The translations under genes and the position numbers were made by a program. From Hymenobacter aquaticus (GTDB lineage: Bacteria; Bacteroidota; Bacteroidia; Cytophagales; Hymenobacteraceae), in assembly GCF_004765605.1 (NCBI RefSeq), contig NZ_SRLC01000003.1, forward strand, positions 496,001 to 560,000: a DNA stretch of 64,000 nt. Reading direction: 5' to 3'. Shown here piece after piece: positions 24,634 through 31,963 of the stretch. The notes under the pieces were generated by a model. The model ran no database searches. It was not told where the DNA came from and worked only from the letters and a program-made list of their open reading frames with translations. Within the stretch, counting starts at the first letter, position 1. Every line of letters starts with the position of its first letter.

Positions 24634-26421
24634 GTGCGCGCATTATCCGCTACCAATAAGTACCTGTACCGCTACAAATGGCATTTTCTGGGCGGCGTTT
24701 TGTTCGTGGCGCTGTCGACTTTGCTGGCCATTTTCCCGGCCCAAATCGTGCGCTACGCCTTCGATTTGGTGGGCGAGGGCATCGATTTGTACCACCTCTA
24801 CGCCGGCACCAAAGCGCAGAGCGGGGTCTACGAATTGTTCGGGCGCAACGTGCTGCTTTACGGCCTGCTTATCGTACTGATGGCTTTGCTGCGCGGCATC
24901 TTCCTGTTTTTCATGCGCCAGACGCTTATCGTGATGAGCCGCCTGGTGGAAAACGACCAGAAAAACGAAATCTTCCAGCACTACCAGTCCCTGCCCCTGA
25001 GCTTTTACCGCCGCCACAATACGGGGGATTTGATGTCGCGCATTTCGGAGGACGTGGGCCGGGTGCGCATGTACATCGGGCCGGCGTTGATGTACTTTAT
25101 GCAGCTGGTCATCCTGTTTCTGCTCATCATTCCGCTCATGCTGATGGTGAACGTGAAGCTGACCCTCTATACGCTCATTCCGCTGCCCATTCTGTCGGTG
25201 AGCATCTACTACGTCAACAACCTGATTGAGCGTAAGTCCGACGAAATCCAACGCTCGTTGGCGGCCATGACGACCTTCGTGCAGGAGTCGTTTTCCGGCA
25301 TTCGGGTGCTCAAGTCCTTCGTGCGCGAGGATGACTCTCACCAGCAGTTCACCGCGGCTTCGGATAATTACAAGGAAAAGTCGCTGAGCCTGAACTTCGT
25401 CAACTCCCTGTTTTTCCCCCTGATTCTGTTCCTCATCGGCATCAGCACCATCGTCACGGTGTGGGTCGGCGGGCAGGAAGTTATTCGGGGTACCATCACC
25501 ACCGGCAGCATCGCCGAGTTCCTGATTTATGTGAACCTGCTCACCTGGCCCGTTACGGCGCTGGGCTGGACTTCCTCCCTGGTGCAGCGCGCCGAGGCCT
25601 CCCAGGCCCGGATCAACGAGTTCATGCACCAGCAGACGGACATCGTTTCGCGCCAGAACATCCGGCAGGAAATTCAGGGCGACATCGTGTTTGACAACGT
25701 CTCGTTCACCTACCCCGACACCGGCATTCAGGCCCTGCGCGACGTTTCGTTCCGCATTCATCCGGGCCAGACGCTGGCCGTTATCGGCAACACCGGCTCG
25801 GGCAAGAGCACTATTGCCGCCCTGCTCTGCCGCCTCTACGACGTGACGGAAGGCCAGATCAGCGTGGACAGCGTGGACGTGCGCGACTTTTCGCTCAACT
25901 CCCTGCGCGAGCAAATCGGCTACGTACCCCAGGACGTGTTCCTGTTTTCGGACAGCATCCGCAACAACATCAACTTCGGCCTCGACAACCCGAGCGAGGA
26001 GCGGATGCAGCAGGCGGCCAAGGACGCCAACGTGTACGACAACATCATCCGCTTCCCCGAGGGCTTCGACACCAAGCTCGGCGAGCGGGGCATCACCCTC
26101 TCGGGCGGACAGAAGCAGCGCGTCAGCATTGCCCGCGCCCTGGTGAAGGAGCCCAAAATCCTGATTCTCGACGACTCGCTGTCGGCCGTGGACACCAACA
26201 CCGAAAACGCCATCCTGAACAGCCTGCAGCGCATCATGCACAACCGCACCAGCCTGATTATCTCCCACCGGGTGTCGTCGGTGAAGCTGGCCGATGAAAT
26301 CCTGGTGCTCGACGACGGCGTGATTGTGCAGCACGGCACCCACGAGGCCCTGATGGAAGACGACAACGGCCTGTACCGGGCCCTCTACGAGCGGCAGCTC
26401 CAGAACGAGGACGCGGCTTAA
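24634..26421 (+). CDS. ABC exporter half-transporter with noncanonical Walker B (LDD)
   Basis: 595 residues: a six-helix membrane domain (to about residue 320) and an ATPase domain with Walker A GNTGSGKST (from residue 385), signature LSGGQKQRVSIAR (near 489) and Walker B ILILDDSLSAVD. The catalytic Glu after Walker B is Asp (residue 514). This is the degenerate-site subunit type of heterodimeric exporters such as TM287/288 and BmrCD. The matching canonical subunit type is the gene at 31964. It would export lipids or drugs from the inner membrane; substrate unknown. The start is GTG; no closer ATG fits the first helix. Confidence 0.92.
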   Translation: MRALSATNKYLYRYKWHFLGGVLFVALSTLLAIFPAQIVRYAFDLVGEGIDLYHLYAGTKAQSGVYELFGRNVLLYGLLIVLMALLRGIFLFFMRQTLIVMSRLVENDQKNEIFQHYQSLPLSFYRRHNTGDLMSRISEDVGRVRMYIGPALMYFMQLVILFLLIIPLMLMVNVKLTLYTLIPLPILSVSIYYVNNLIERKSDEIQRSLAAMTTFVQESFSGIRVLKSFVREDDSHQQFTAASDNYKEKSLSLNFVNSLFFPLILFLIGISTIVTVWVGGQEVIRGTITTGSIAEFLIYVNLLTWPVTALGWTSSLVQRAEASQARINEFMHQQTDIVSRQNIRQEIQGDIVFDNVSFTYPDTGIQALRDVSFRIHPGQTLAVIGNTGSGKSTIAALLCRLYDVTEGQISVDSVDVRDFSLNSLREQIGYVPQDVFLFSDSIRNNINFGLDNPSEERMQQAAKDANVYDNIIRFPEGFDTKLGERGITLSGGQKQRVSIARALVKEPKILILDDSLSAVDTNTENAILNSLQRIMHNRTSLIISHRVSSVKLADEILVLDDGVIVQHGTHEALMEDDNGLYRALYERQLQNEDAA

Positions 26422-26441
26422 GTTTCACGCGGCCACCAACG

Positions 26442-26474
26442 AAAAGCGGCTTCCTTATCCGGGAAGCCGCTTTT
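26442..26474. terminator. Bidirectional terminator after the ABC transporter
   Basis: Perfect stem AAAAGCGGCTTCC / GGAAGCCGCTTTT with a short loop between two convergent genes. Confidence 0.9.
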
Positions 26475-26497
26475 GCTTTTGAACGACCATCAGTACC

Positions 26498-28012
26498 CTA
26501 CGGTGCGGCGGGCGGCAGGCGCAGCTCCAGCACCTGGATAGTCCCGACGCGGGCCACACGCCGGCCTACGTAGGGAGCCAGGCGGGGCTGGGTGAGCAGG
26601 GTACTGTCGCTGAGGTAGAGGTAGCGGGCCCCGCGGGCAATGCAGGTTGCCACGTACGGCTGGCCTTCGGGCGTGGGGTAATCGAGCTGCTCGGCCACGT
26701 CAAGGCCAAAGCCCTTCTTGTGCAGGAAGTAGAAGTACTTGCAGCCCGATTCGTCGGGGCCAACGAGGCACAGCGCGTCGTTGGGCACGGCGTTTTCCAG
26801 CGCGGTGCGGGTAGCGGGGTAATAGAGCTCCTGGGGCACGTCCTTGGGGCCTTTGGCCCAGCGCGGCACAACCCGCAGGCACGCCCAGACCGGCTGCGCC
26901 ACCAGCAGCAACCCCAGCAGCCAGTGCCAGCGCGGATTGCTCCGCAGCCACTGGCTGCCCACCGCCGCCAGCAGCAGCAGCACCGGCAGCAGCGGCAGCA
27001 TGTAGTAGGTGTGGCCTTCCATCTGGTGCAGCTCCAGCACGTAGTACACAGCCAGCCCCACCGACCACACCGCCACGGGCCAGAACCACGGATGCCGGCT
27101 TACCGGCCGCCGCCACGCCGCCACAATGCCCAGGAGCAGCAGCCCCGTCGCGCCGTAACCCAGCAGCAGCTCCGGCCAGTCGGATATCAGGTTGTGACTC
27201 AGAATGGCCCAGCCCTTGGCAACGCTTTCCGCCGGCCGCACTTCAATCACAAAGTCGCGCAGGCCCGAGGCCTCAATCAGGTTGCGGGCATACGCATACC
27301 AGGCCAGCGGCACGCCCACCGCCGCCAGGGCGAAAAAGGCCAGCGGCACCGAGTCGCGCCGCCACTGTACGCGTCCCTGCCGCATATCCTGGAGCAGCAG
27401 CACCGCAATAGGAAAGCCAATGAGCAGAAACTGGAGCTTGGTAAGCCCCGCCAGCATGGTCAGCAGCAGGCTCAGCCAGAACTGCCGGGGCCGCCGCTGC
27501 TCGCGCCACCGCAGAAACAGCCACAAGCCGCCCAGCGCGGCACTGGAGGCCAACACGTCGGGCAGGGCGTTGATGCTGTGATAATAGATTTCCGGGCTCC
27601 ACGTCAGCCCCCAGGCGGCCACGGCCCCCATCCACACCGAGCCCGTGATGGAGCGAATCAGGCGGTAGCAGAAAAACAGGCCGGCCACAGAAATCAGCCA
27701 GGTAATAACCCGCGGAATCGTTTCGTGAAACCCCAGCGCCTTGAAGGCCAGCGCCACCGTCCACTCGTAGCTCGGAAACTGCATGCCCGTCACGCCGCTG
27801 GAGTTCCCACGGCGGTCTACGCGGGGGCGCAGAATGTTCATATCCTCCTCGTAGAAGCTGCGGGCCACGGCCATCGTGTTGCACTGCCGCCAGGTATGCG
27901 GCCCAATGGGCGGCATGCTGAAAAAAGGCGCGTGCAGCAGCAGGTGCAACCCAATCAGCACCGGCCAAAACCAGCGGGGCAGCGTTGACCAGTTCGTGAA
28001 GATGTTCGCCAT
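26498..28012 (-). CDS. Multi-pass membrane glycosyltransferase-like protein (GT39/ArnT-type)
   Basis: 504 residues with about ten membrane helices. After the first helix comes PIGPHTWRQCNTMAVARSFYEEDMNI, a motif typical of a large Bacteroidota and cyanobacterial family of PMT/ArnT-like transferases. Later YHSINALPDVLASS and HQMEGHTYYMLPLLPVL fit the same family. It probably uses a polyprenyl-linked sugar donor at the periplasmic face; the acceptor is unknown. The ATG at 28012 is supported by a -7 element 26 bp upstream. The gene stands alone between a terminator and the flavoprotein gene. Confidence 0.82.
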   Translation of the reverse strand: MANIFTNWSTLPRWFWPVLIGLHLLLHAPFFSMPPIGPHTWRQCNTMAVARSFYEEDMNILRPRVDRRGNSSGVTGMQFPSYEWTVALAFKALGFHETIPRVITWLISVAGLFFCYRLIRSITGSVWMGAVAAWGLTWSPEIYYHSINALPDVLASSAALGGLWLFLRWREQRRPRQFWLSLLLTMLAGLTKLQFLLIGFPIAVLLLQDMRQGRVQWRRDSVPLAFFALAAVGVPLAWYAYARNLIEASGLRDFVIEVRPAESVAKGWAILSHNLISDWPELLLGYGATGLLLLGIVAAWRRPVSRHPWFWPVAVWSVGLAVYYVLELHQMEGHTYYMLPLLPVLLLLAAVGSQWLRSNPRWHWLLGLLLVAQPVWACLRVVPRWAKGPKDVPQELYYPATRTALENAVPNDALCLVGPDESGCKYFYFLHKKGFGLDVAEQLDYPTPEGQPYVATCIARGARYLYLSDSTLLTQPRLAPYVGRRVARVGTIQVLELRLPPAAP

Positions 28013-28037
28013 TCTTGGAAGAGAGGATATATCGTGG

Positions 28038-28045
28038 CAAAGCTA
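28038..28045 (-). promoter_or_regulatory. -7 element for the glycosyltransferase
   Basis: TAGCTTTG on the minus strand matches TAnnTTTG; the predicted leader is about 20 nt. Confidence 0.55.
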
Positions 28046-28087
28046 CTGAAAGTGCCCGCGCCCCGTTTGTACTTGCTTACTCCGGCG

Positions 28088-29227
28088 TCAGGTACTTAGC
28101 ATTTCCGCCGCCCGCTGCCCGACGCCTGCCCCCATGGCTACGCCCATGCCGTTGCAGCGCAGCGCCCCGAAAACACCCGGGGCCAGCGGCCGGATAATCG
28201 GGGCCAGCTCGGTGCCGAAAGCCATGGTCCCGCTCCAGCGGTAGTCGATGCGCGGGGTGCGCCCGGGCAGGATTACCTCAGTCAGCAGCTGCTCCAGCCG
28301 CTGCTGTACCACGGCCGTCAGGCCGGGCTCGGTGGTTGCTTCCGCCGCGAAGTCGAGGTTGCGGCCCCCACCCAGCAGCAGGCGGTTATCGACCTGCCGG
28401 AAATAGTAGTAGCCTTTGTCGTAGTGAAAGGTACCCGGCAGGTCAAGGCCGGGAATGGGTTCCGTTACGAGCACCTGGCCCCGGCCGGGCGTCACGTCGA
28501 GCTCGGGAAAAAACTGGCGGCTGAAAGCGTTGGTGGCCAACAGCACCCGCCCGGCATCCAGTGGCCCCAGCGCCGTGTGCAGGCGCACCTGCTCCGCTCC
28601 GGGGTCCAGCTGCGTCACGGGGCAGCCGTGCAGCACGACGATATTTTCCTGCCAGGCTTTTCGCAGCAGGGCCTGCATCATGCGGCCGGTGTGCAGGGCT
28701 CCTTCGGCCCGGTTTTCCAGCATCGTTTCCACGCCGGCCAAGCCCGTGCGGGGCAATGCCGAGCTGGCATCCCTGAATACGTCGGCGGCGCCGATAACCG
28801 GAGCCAGCAGCTCGTTGAAATAGCCCATGTGCGCCCGGCACGTAGCCGCCAGCTCGGCATCCTCGGCCCGGAACAGCTCGTAGCCGCCCACGGGCTGGTA
28901 GTGCAGCGCGTCGTCGCCGAGCAGCTGGCGCAGCATGGTAAGCCCTTCCCAGCGGGCCCGCACCACGTCCAGCAACGCGGCTGGCCCGCCTTTTCGTTGC
29001 TGCTCCAGCAGCTCCGAAATGCTCCCGAAGCAGGCAAAGCCGGCATTCTTGGTGCTGGCGCCGTTGGGCAGCACGTCGCGCTCCAGCACCACGATGCGGG
29101 CCGCAGGCTGGCGCTGCCGGGTGTAGATGGCCGCCGTCAGCCCCACGATGCCCGCCCCGACCACCGCCACGTCGAAGCCCTGCAGAAAGCTCTGGTGCTC
29201 CCAGTACGAAAGATTAGCCTTGCTCAT
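28088..29227 (-). CDS. FAD-dependent amine/amino-acid oxidase-like flavoprotein (DAO family)
   Basis: 379 residues. The N-terminal FAD-binding motif is DVAVVGAGIVGLTAAIYTRQ. It continues with LERDVLPNGASTKNAGFACFG and, near the end, YRWSGTMAFGTELAPIIRPL and a GMGVAMGAG loop, as in DAO-family enzymes (glycine/sarcosine oxidase type, or GlpD-like). It oxidises an amine or 2-hydroxy acid; the substrate cannot be read. The upstream frame to 29365 crosses a terminator, so I chose the ATG at 29227 (MSKANLS). No partner genes are nearby. Confidence 0.85.
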   Translation of the reverse strand: MSKANLSYWEHQSFLQGFDVAVVGAGIVGLTAAIYTRQRQPAARIVVLERDVLPNGASTKNAGFACFGSISELLEQQRKGGPAALLDVVRARWEGLTMLRQLLGDDALHYQPVGGYELFRAEDAELAATCRAHMGYFNELLAPVIGAADVFRDASSALPRTGLAGVETMLENRAEGALHTGRMMQALLRKAWQENIVVLHGCPVTQLDPGAEQVRLHTALGPLDAGRVLLATNAFSRQFFPELDVTPGRGQVLVTEPIPGLDLPGTFHYDKGYYYFRQVDNRLLLGGGRNLDFAAEATTEPGLTAVVQQRLEQLLTEVILPGRTPRIDYRWSGTMAFGTELAPIIRPLAPGVFGALRCNGMGVAMGAGVGQRAAEMLST

Positions 29228-29260
29228 AATCGGGAACAAGATAAGCTCAGCCGCCAAAAG

Positions 29261-29295
29261 AAAAGCCCCGGCGAAGCTGGTTCGCCGGGGCTTTT
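29261..29295 (-). terminator. Terminator after the secreted T9SS-type protein
   Basis: Perfect stem AAAAGCCCCGGCGAA / TTCGCCGGGGCTTTT, 5-base loop. It lies just after the minus-strand stop at 29314 and before the flavoprotein ATG. Confidence 0.9.
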
Positions 29296-29313
29296 CGGAT
29301 AAGACAGTGGTAA

Positions 29314-29787
29314 TTACTGGCCAATCATCACGCGGCGCACGCCACTGCGCGAGCCCGAGGTGCACTGCACGATGTAGGAGCCCGCCGGCAGCCGACTGAC
29401 GTCCAGCGTAGTGGGCTCGTCGCCCGCCATCAGGTCGCGGGTGATAACTGGGCGGCCGTTGGCATCGTTGATTTCCACCCGGGTTGGTCCCGAGGAGTTG
29501 GTGCGCACAATCAGGCGCTTGGTCAGCGGGTTGGTATCCACCCGCACCTTGATGGCATCGGTGGAAGGCTCTACCGTTTCCATTTTGCTGGTAATCAGCT
29601 CCGGTGGCGCGGGCTTGTCTTCCGAAGGCTTTACCGCCGCCACGCTGGCCGCGGCGGGCTTCGCCGTGGCCGCTTTGACCGGCGCTGCCGGTTTGCCGGC
29701 GGCCGGCTTCGTCTGGGCCTGCGCCGAGCCCAGGCCCAGCAGCGTTATTCCTATTCCCAAGCCGAGGGTTACTACAACCGTTTTCAT
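29314..29787 (-). CDS. Small secreted protein with T9SS-like C-terminal domain
   Basis: 157 residues. A signal peptide (MKTVVVTLGLGIGITLLG, ending SAQAQ) is followed by an Ala/Lys/Pro-rich linker and a C-terminal beta domain. The domain contains VRTNSSGPTRVEINDANGRPV and LPAGSYIVQC, which resembles the type A sorting domain of the type IX secretion system (a final strand with basic residues, VRRVMIGQ). It may be surface-exposed. ATGs at 29814 and 29787 are both possible. A -7-like TACCTTTA at 29829-29836 would leave almost no leader for 29814, so 29787 is preferred. Confidence 0.75.
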   Translation of the reverse strand: MKTVVVTLGLGIGITLLGLGSAQAQTKPAAGKPAAPVKAATAKPAAASVAAVKPSEDKPAPPELITSKMETVEPSTDAIKVRVDTNPLTKRLIVRTNSSGPTRVEINDANGRPVITRDLMAGDEPTTLDVSRLPAGSYIVQCTSGSRSGVRRVMIGQ

Positions 29788-29828
29788 ACCCACCCCAAAC
29801 GTAGTTGTCGACATTTCTATTATGCCTG

Positions 29829-29836
29829 TAAAGGTA
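29829..29836 (-). promoter_or_regulatory. -7-like element for the small secreted protein
   Basis: TACCTTTA on the minus strand, one mismatch from TAnnTTTG. A start about 7 bases downstream gives a leader of about 35 nt to the ATG at 29787. Confidence 0.4.
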
Positions 29837-30139
29837 AATAATCCGCGGCGCTTTCGGCGCCCGCGGGCTGCCACCCGTGGTCTATATTACTCATCTTCAA
29901 GGCGCAATTGCAAGTTTTAGCTGGTAAATTTCCCGGGTTGGACGCCTCCACTTCCCGGGGCTGCCGCCTCTTGGCAAATGCTGTGCCTGATTGGGCACCC
30001 CGGCACTGGCAGCCGGCAGCGCACGCAGCCGAAAGAAAATTCGGAAAATAAATGCGCTTATAATCAGCGTTCTAAAAAAAACCGGGGCTCCAACTACAAA
30101 AATATAAGCCAATACTTGCGCGCCACTCAATTTCTCTTC
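29837..30139. other. Intergenic region before the tRNA-Pro genes
   Basis: About 300 bp with no supported gene. The minus-strand frame at 29897-30229 runs through tRNA-Pro and is not credible. The right part is A/T-rich and leads into the tRNA promoter. Confidence 0.5.
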
Positions 30140-30147
30140 TACCTTTG
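30140..30147 (+). promoter_or_regulatory. Promoter -7 element for tRNA-Pro(GGG)
   Basis: TACCTTTG ends 13 bp before the tRNA. A TTG at 30116-30118 lies 21 bp upstream as the possible -33. Confidence 0.7.
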
Positions 30148-30160
30148 CGGTACGATTCCT

Positions 30161-30234
30161 CGGGGTGTAGCGTAGCCTGGTATCGCGCCAGCATGGGGTG
30201 CTGGAGGTCGTAGGTTCGAATCCTGCCACTCCGA
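30161..30234 (+). tRNA. tRNA-Pro (anticodon GGG), no CCA encoded
   Basis: Acceptor CGGGGTG pairs with CACTCCG (one G-T pair). The anticodon stem CCAGC / GCTGG carries the loop ATGGGGT (anticodon GGG). The T-arm is TAGGTTCGAATCCTG. The discriminator A at 30234 is followed by CGG, so CCA is added after transcription. Confidence 0.96.
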
Positions 30235-30253
30235 CGGAACAGTTTACTGTTCG

Positions 30254-30287
30254 AAAAGCCTCCAGACTTCGGTCTGGAGGCTTTTTT
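30254..30287 (+). terminator. Terminator of tRNA-Pro(GGG)
   Basis: Perfect stem AAGCCTCCAGAC / GTCTGGAGGCTT, TTCG loop and T-run. Confidence 0.92.
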
Positions 30288-30293
30288 CGGCAG

Positions 30294-30301
30294 TAATTTT
30301 T
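30294..30301 (+). promoter_or_regulatory. Possible -7 element for tRNA-Pro(CGG)
   Basis: TAATTTTT is one mismatch from TAnnTTTG and lies 32 bp before the second tRNA, just after the first terminator. Confidence 0.4.
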
Positions 30302-30333
30302 AATGCAGCCCGGGCTTTACGCGGCCCGGACTT

Positions 30334-30410
30334 CGGGGTGTAGCGCAGCCCGGTAGCGCGCGTCGTTCGGGACGACGAGGCCGTAGGTTCGAATCCTGCC
30401 ACCCCGACCA
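30334..30410 (+). tRNA. tRNA-Pro (anticodon CGG), CCA encoded
   Basis: Acceptor CGGGGTG pairs perfectly with CACCCCG. The anticodon stem CGTCG / CGACG carries the loop TTCGGGA (anticodon CGG). The T-arm is TAGGTTCGAATCCTG. The discriminator A at 30407 is followed by genomic CCA. Confidence 0.96.
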
Positions 30411-30419
30411 GTACTACAA

Positions 30420-30453
30420 AGACCTTTTCCGGCCCGGAAAAGGTCTTTTTTTG
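30420..30453 (+). terminator. Terminator of tRNA-Pro(CGG)
   Basis: Stem GACCTTTTCCGG / CCGGAAAAGGTC with a T7 tail, 10 bp after the tRNA. Confidence 0.92.
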
Positions 30454-30525
30454 TTTTCAGCGGTATTTCCTGCGCTCTGCTCCGGGCGGTCTGGTACCCG
30501 GGTAGCGGATAGCAAGATTCCTCTC

Positions 30526-30561
30526 AAAAAGCTGCGGGCCGGCCGGTCCGCAGCTTTTTTT
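30526..30561 (+). terminator. Orphan terminator-like hairpin
   Basis: Stem AAAAAGCTGCGG / CCGCAGCTTTTT with a GC-rich loop and T-run, but no gene lies between the tRNA terminator at 30453 and this site. Confidence 0.7.
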
Positions 30562-30681
30562 ATGCACTATACACGATATTCTATCCAGGCCCGTTTATCC
30601 AGCCACTAGGCAATAGCCCGCTGATTCTAGACAGGCGGGACTATCCGACGACCTTATCTTCCTTCCCTATTTCCTCCCTTT

Positions 30682-31356
30682 ATGAAACAGTTTATTTGTG
30701 TTGCCGCCCTACTGTGCGGTAGCGCCCTCACGGCTCATGCCCAAACCACTGCCGGAAAACTTTTGCTGGGTGGTAGCCTCGGCTTCTCCAGCACCAAATA
30801 CACGCCGGATGTTCAGAAATCGTTTGAGCAGCGGCAGTTCCAGTTCAACATCGCGCCCAAGATCGGCTACTTCCTGGCCGACAACTGGGCCGTAGGTCTG
30901 CAAACTGGCTTTAACCATTCCAAGCAAACCAATACCGACCCCTACGGCGCCACGCCTTATACCTACGACCAGAAGCGCAACGGCTACCAGGTGGGGCCTT
31001 TCGTGCGCTACTACCAGATGCTTGGCGAAAAAGCCGGCTTTTTTGGGCAGCTCACCGCCCTGTACAGCCGCGCGAAAGGCGAGTCGAGCAGCACAACTGA
31101 CAACACGGCGACCTACGACGAAAAGAGCCGGAGTTACAGCGCTACCCTGACACCGGGCTTCGTGTTCTTCCCGACCGACAAGCTGGGGCTGGAGCTAAGC
31201 CTGGGCAACCTGGGGTATTTTGCCACGAAGGACGAAGTGCGCGACACGCAAACCAGCGGGCAACGCTTTAACCGAAGCGGCAAATCCTCGGGGTTCGGCG
31301 CTGATTTCACGTTGGGCACGCTCATGCTCGGGGCCTCGCTGTATCTGGGACGCTAG
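30682..31356 (+). CDS. Outer-membrane beta-barrel protein
   Basis: 224 residues. A signal peptide (MKQFICVAALLCGSALTAHAQ) is followed by alternating beta strands with aromatic girdles (FNIAPKIGYFLADNWAVGLQTGF, YQVGPFVRYYQML, ATLTPGFVFFPTDKLGLELSLG) and a final strand LGTLMLGASLYLGR. This is the outer-membrane beta-barrel fold of OmpW/PorT-like proteins. No ligand or partner is evident. It is a single-gene unit followed by a strong shared terminator. Confidence 0.88.
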   Translation: MKQFICVAALLCGSALTAHAQTTAGKLLLGGSLGFSSTKYTPDVQKSFEQRQFQFNIAPKIGYFLADNWAVGLQTGFNHSKQTNTDPYGATPYTYDQKRNGYQVGPFVRYYQMLGEKAGFFGQLTALYSRAKGESSSTTDNTATYDEKSRSYSATLTPGFVFFPTDKLGLELSLGNLGYFATKDEVRDTQTSGQRFNRSGKSSGFGADFTLGTLMLGASLYLGR

Positions 31357-31367
31357 AGTAGCCGGCG

Positions 31368-31419
31368 TTTGGTCACAAAAAAGCCTTTCCCGCGCGGGAA
31401 AGGCTTTTTTGTGACCAAA
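31368..31419. terminator. Bidirectional terminator, perfect 26-bp arms
   Basis: A perfect inverted repeat with no loop bases beyond the central CG. Arms start TTTGGTCACAAAAAAGCC and meet in CCCGCGCGGG. It lies between convergent stops at 31356 and 31430 and gives a U-run in both directions. Confidence 0.92.
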
Positions 31420-31429
31420 TGCCGGTTTC

Positions 31430-31954
31430 TTATTCTACCACGGCCAGCACTTCCGACTCGCCCTGTTCGGGAAATTTCTCCAGGTAGATGTGGCGCAGCT
31501 TGAGCTTTTGCTGGTTAGCCGCGTCGGTAATGGCTGGGTAGAGCTTGTTGGGAGCTACCAGGTAGCTGGCCGTGGTGCGGGCCCGCACCACGCGCTGCCC
31601 GGCCGCGAAGGTGCGGTACTGGTAGCCCGGCGGCAGCTGCTGCGACACGGTATCGGCCACGACCAGGCCGACGAAGGCGCGCACCGTGTCGCGGGCTTTT
31701 TCGGGGTCGTTGTAGTAGATGTTGGCCAACTCCCCGCGCAACTGGCCCTGGTCCTTGGCTTCTTTTACGCTGCGAAACAGCGGGCCGAACTTCTCATCGT
31801 TGGCCGAGCCGTAGAATGCCTGACCCGCCAGAAAAACGGGAGCCGGAGTGGTGACGATGGTAACCGTCGGGGTTTTGAAGCCGCCGACGTAGGCGTAGAG
31901 GATGGCAGCGCCAACGGTGAACAGGAAGATGAGCAGGAAAAGCCAGCGGGTCAT
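31430..31954 (-). CDS. Membrane-anchored GyrI-like/SOUL-like domain protein
   Basis: 174 residues. One N-terminal membrane helix (LFLLIFLFTVGAAILYAYV) is followed by a soluble domain. Its pattern (VFLAGQAFYGSANDEKFGPLFRSV, PGYQYRTFAAGQRVVRARTTASY) resembles GyrI-like small-molecule-binding folds; this match is by appearance only. It lies 9 bp after the ABC exporter stop on the same strand and is probably co-transcribed with it, so it may help that exporter at the inner membrane. Function not assigned. Confidence 0.75.
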   Translation of the reverse strand: MTRWLFLLIFLFTVGAAILYAYVGGFKTPTVTIVTTPAPVFLAGQAFYGSANDEKFGPLFRSVKEAKDQGQLRGELANIYYNDPEKARDTVRAFVGLVVADTVSQQLPPGYQYRTFAAGQRVVRARTTASYLVAPNKLYPAITDAANQQKLKLRHIYLEKFPEQGESEVLAVVE

Positions 31955-31963
31955 GGGAAAAGG

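Noticed and set aside
29897..30229. 110-residue minus-strand frame over tRNA-Pro(GGG)
   Set aside because: The first part is antisense to the tRNA and the rest is AT-rich spacer.
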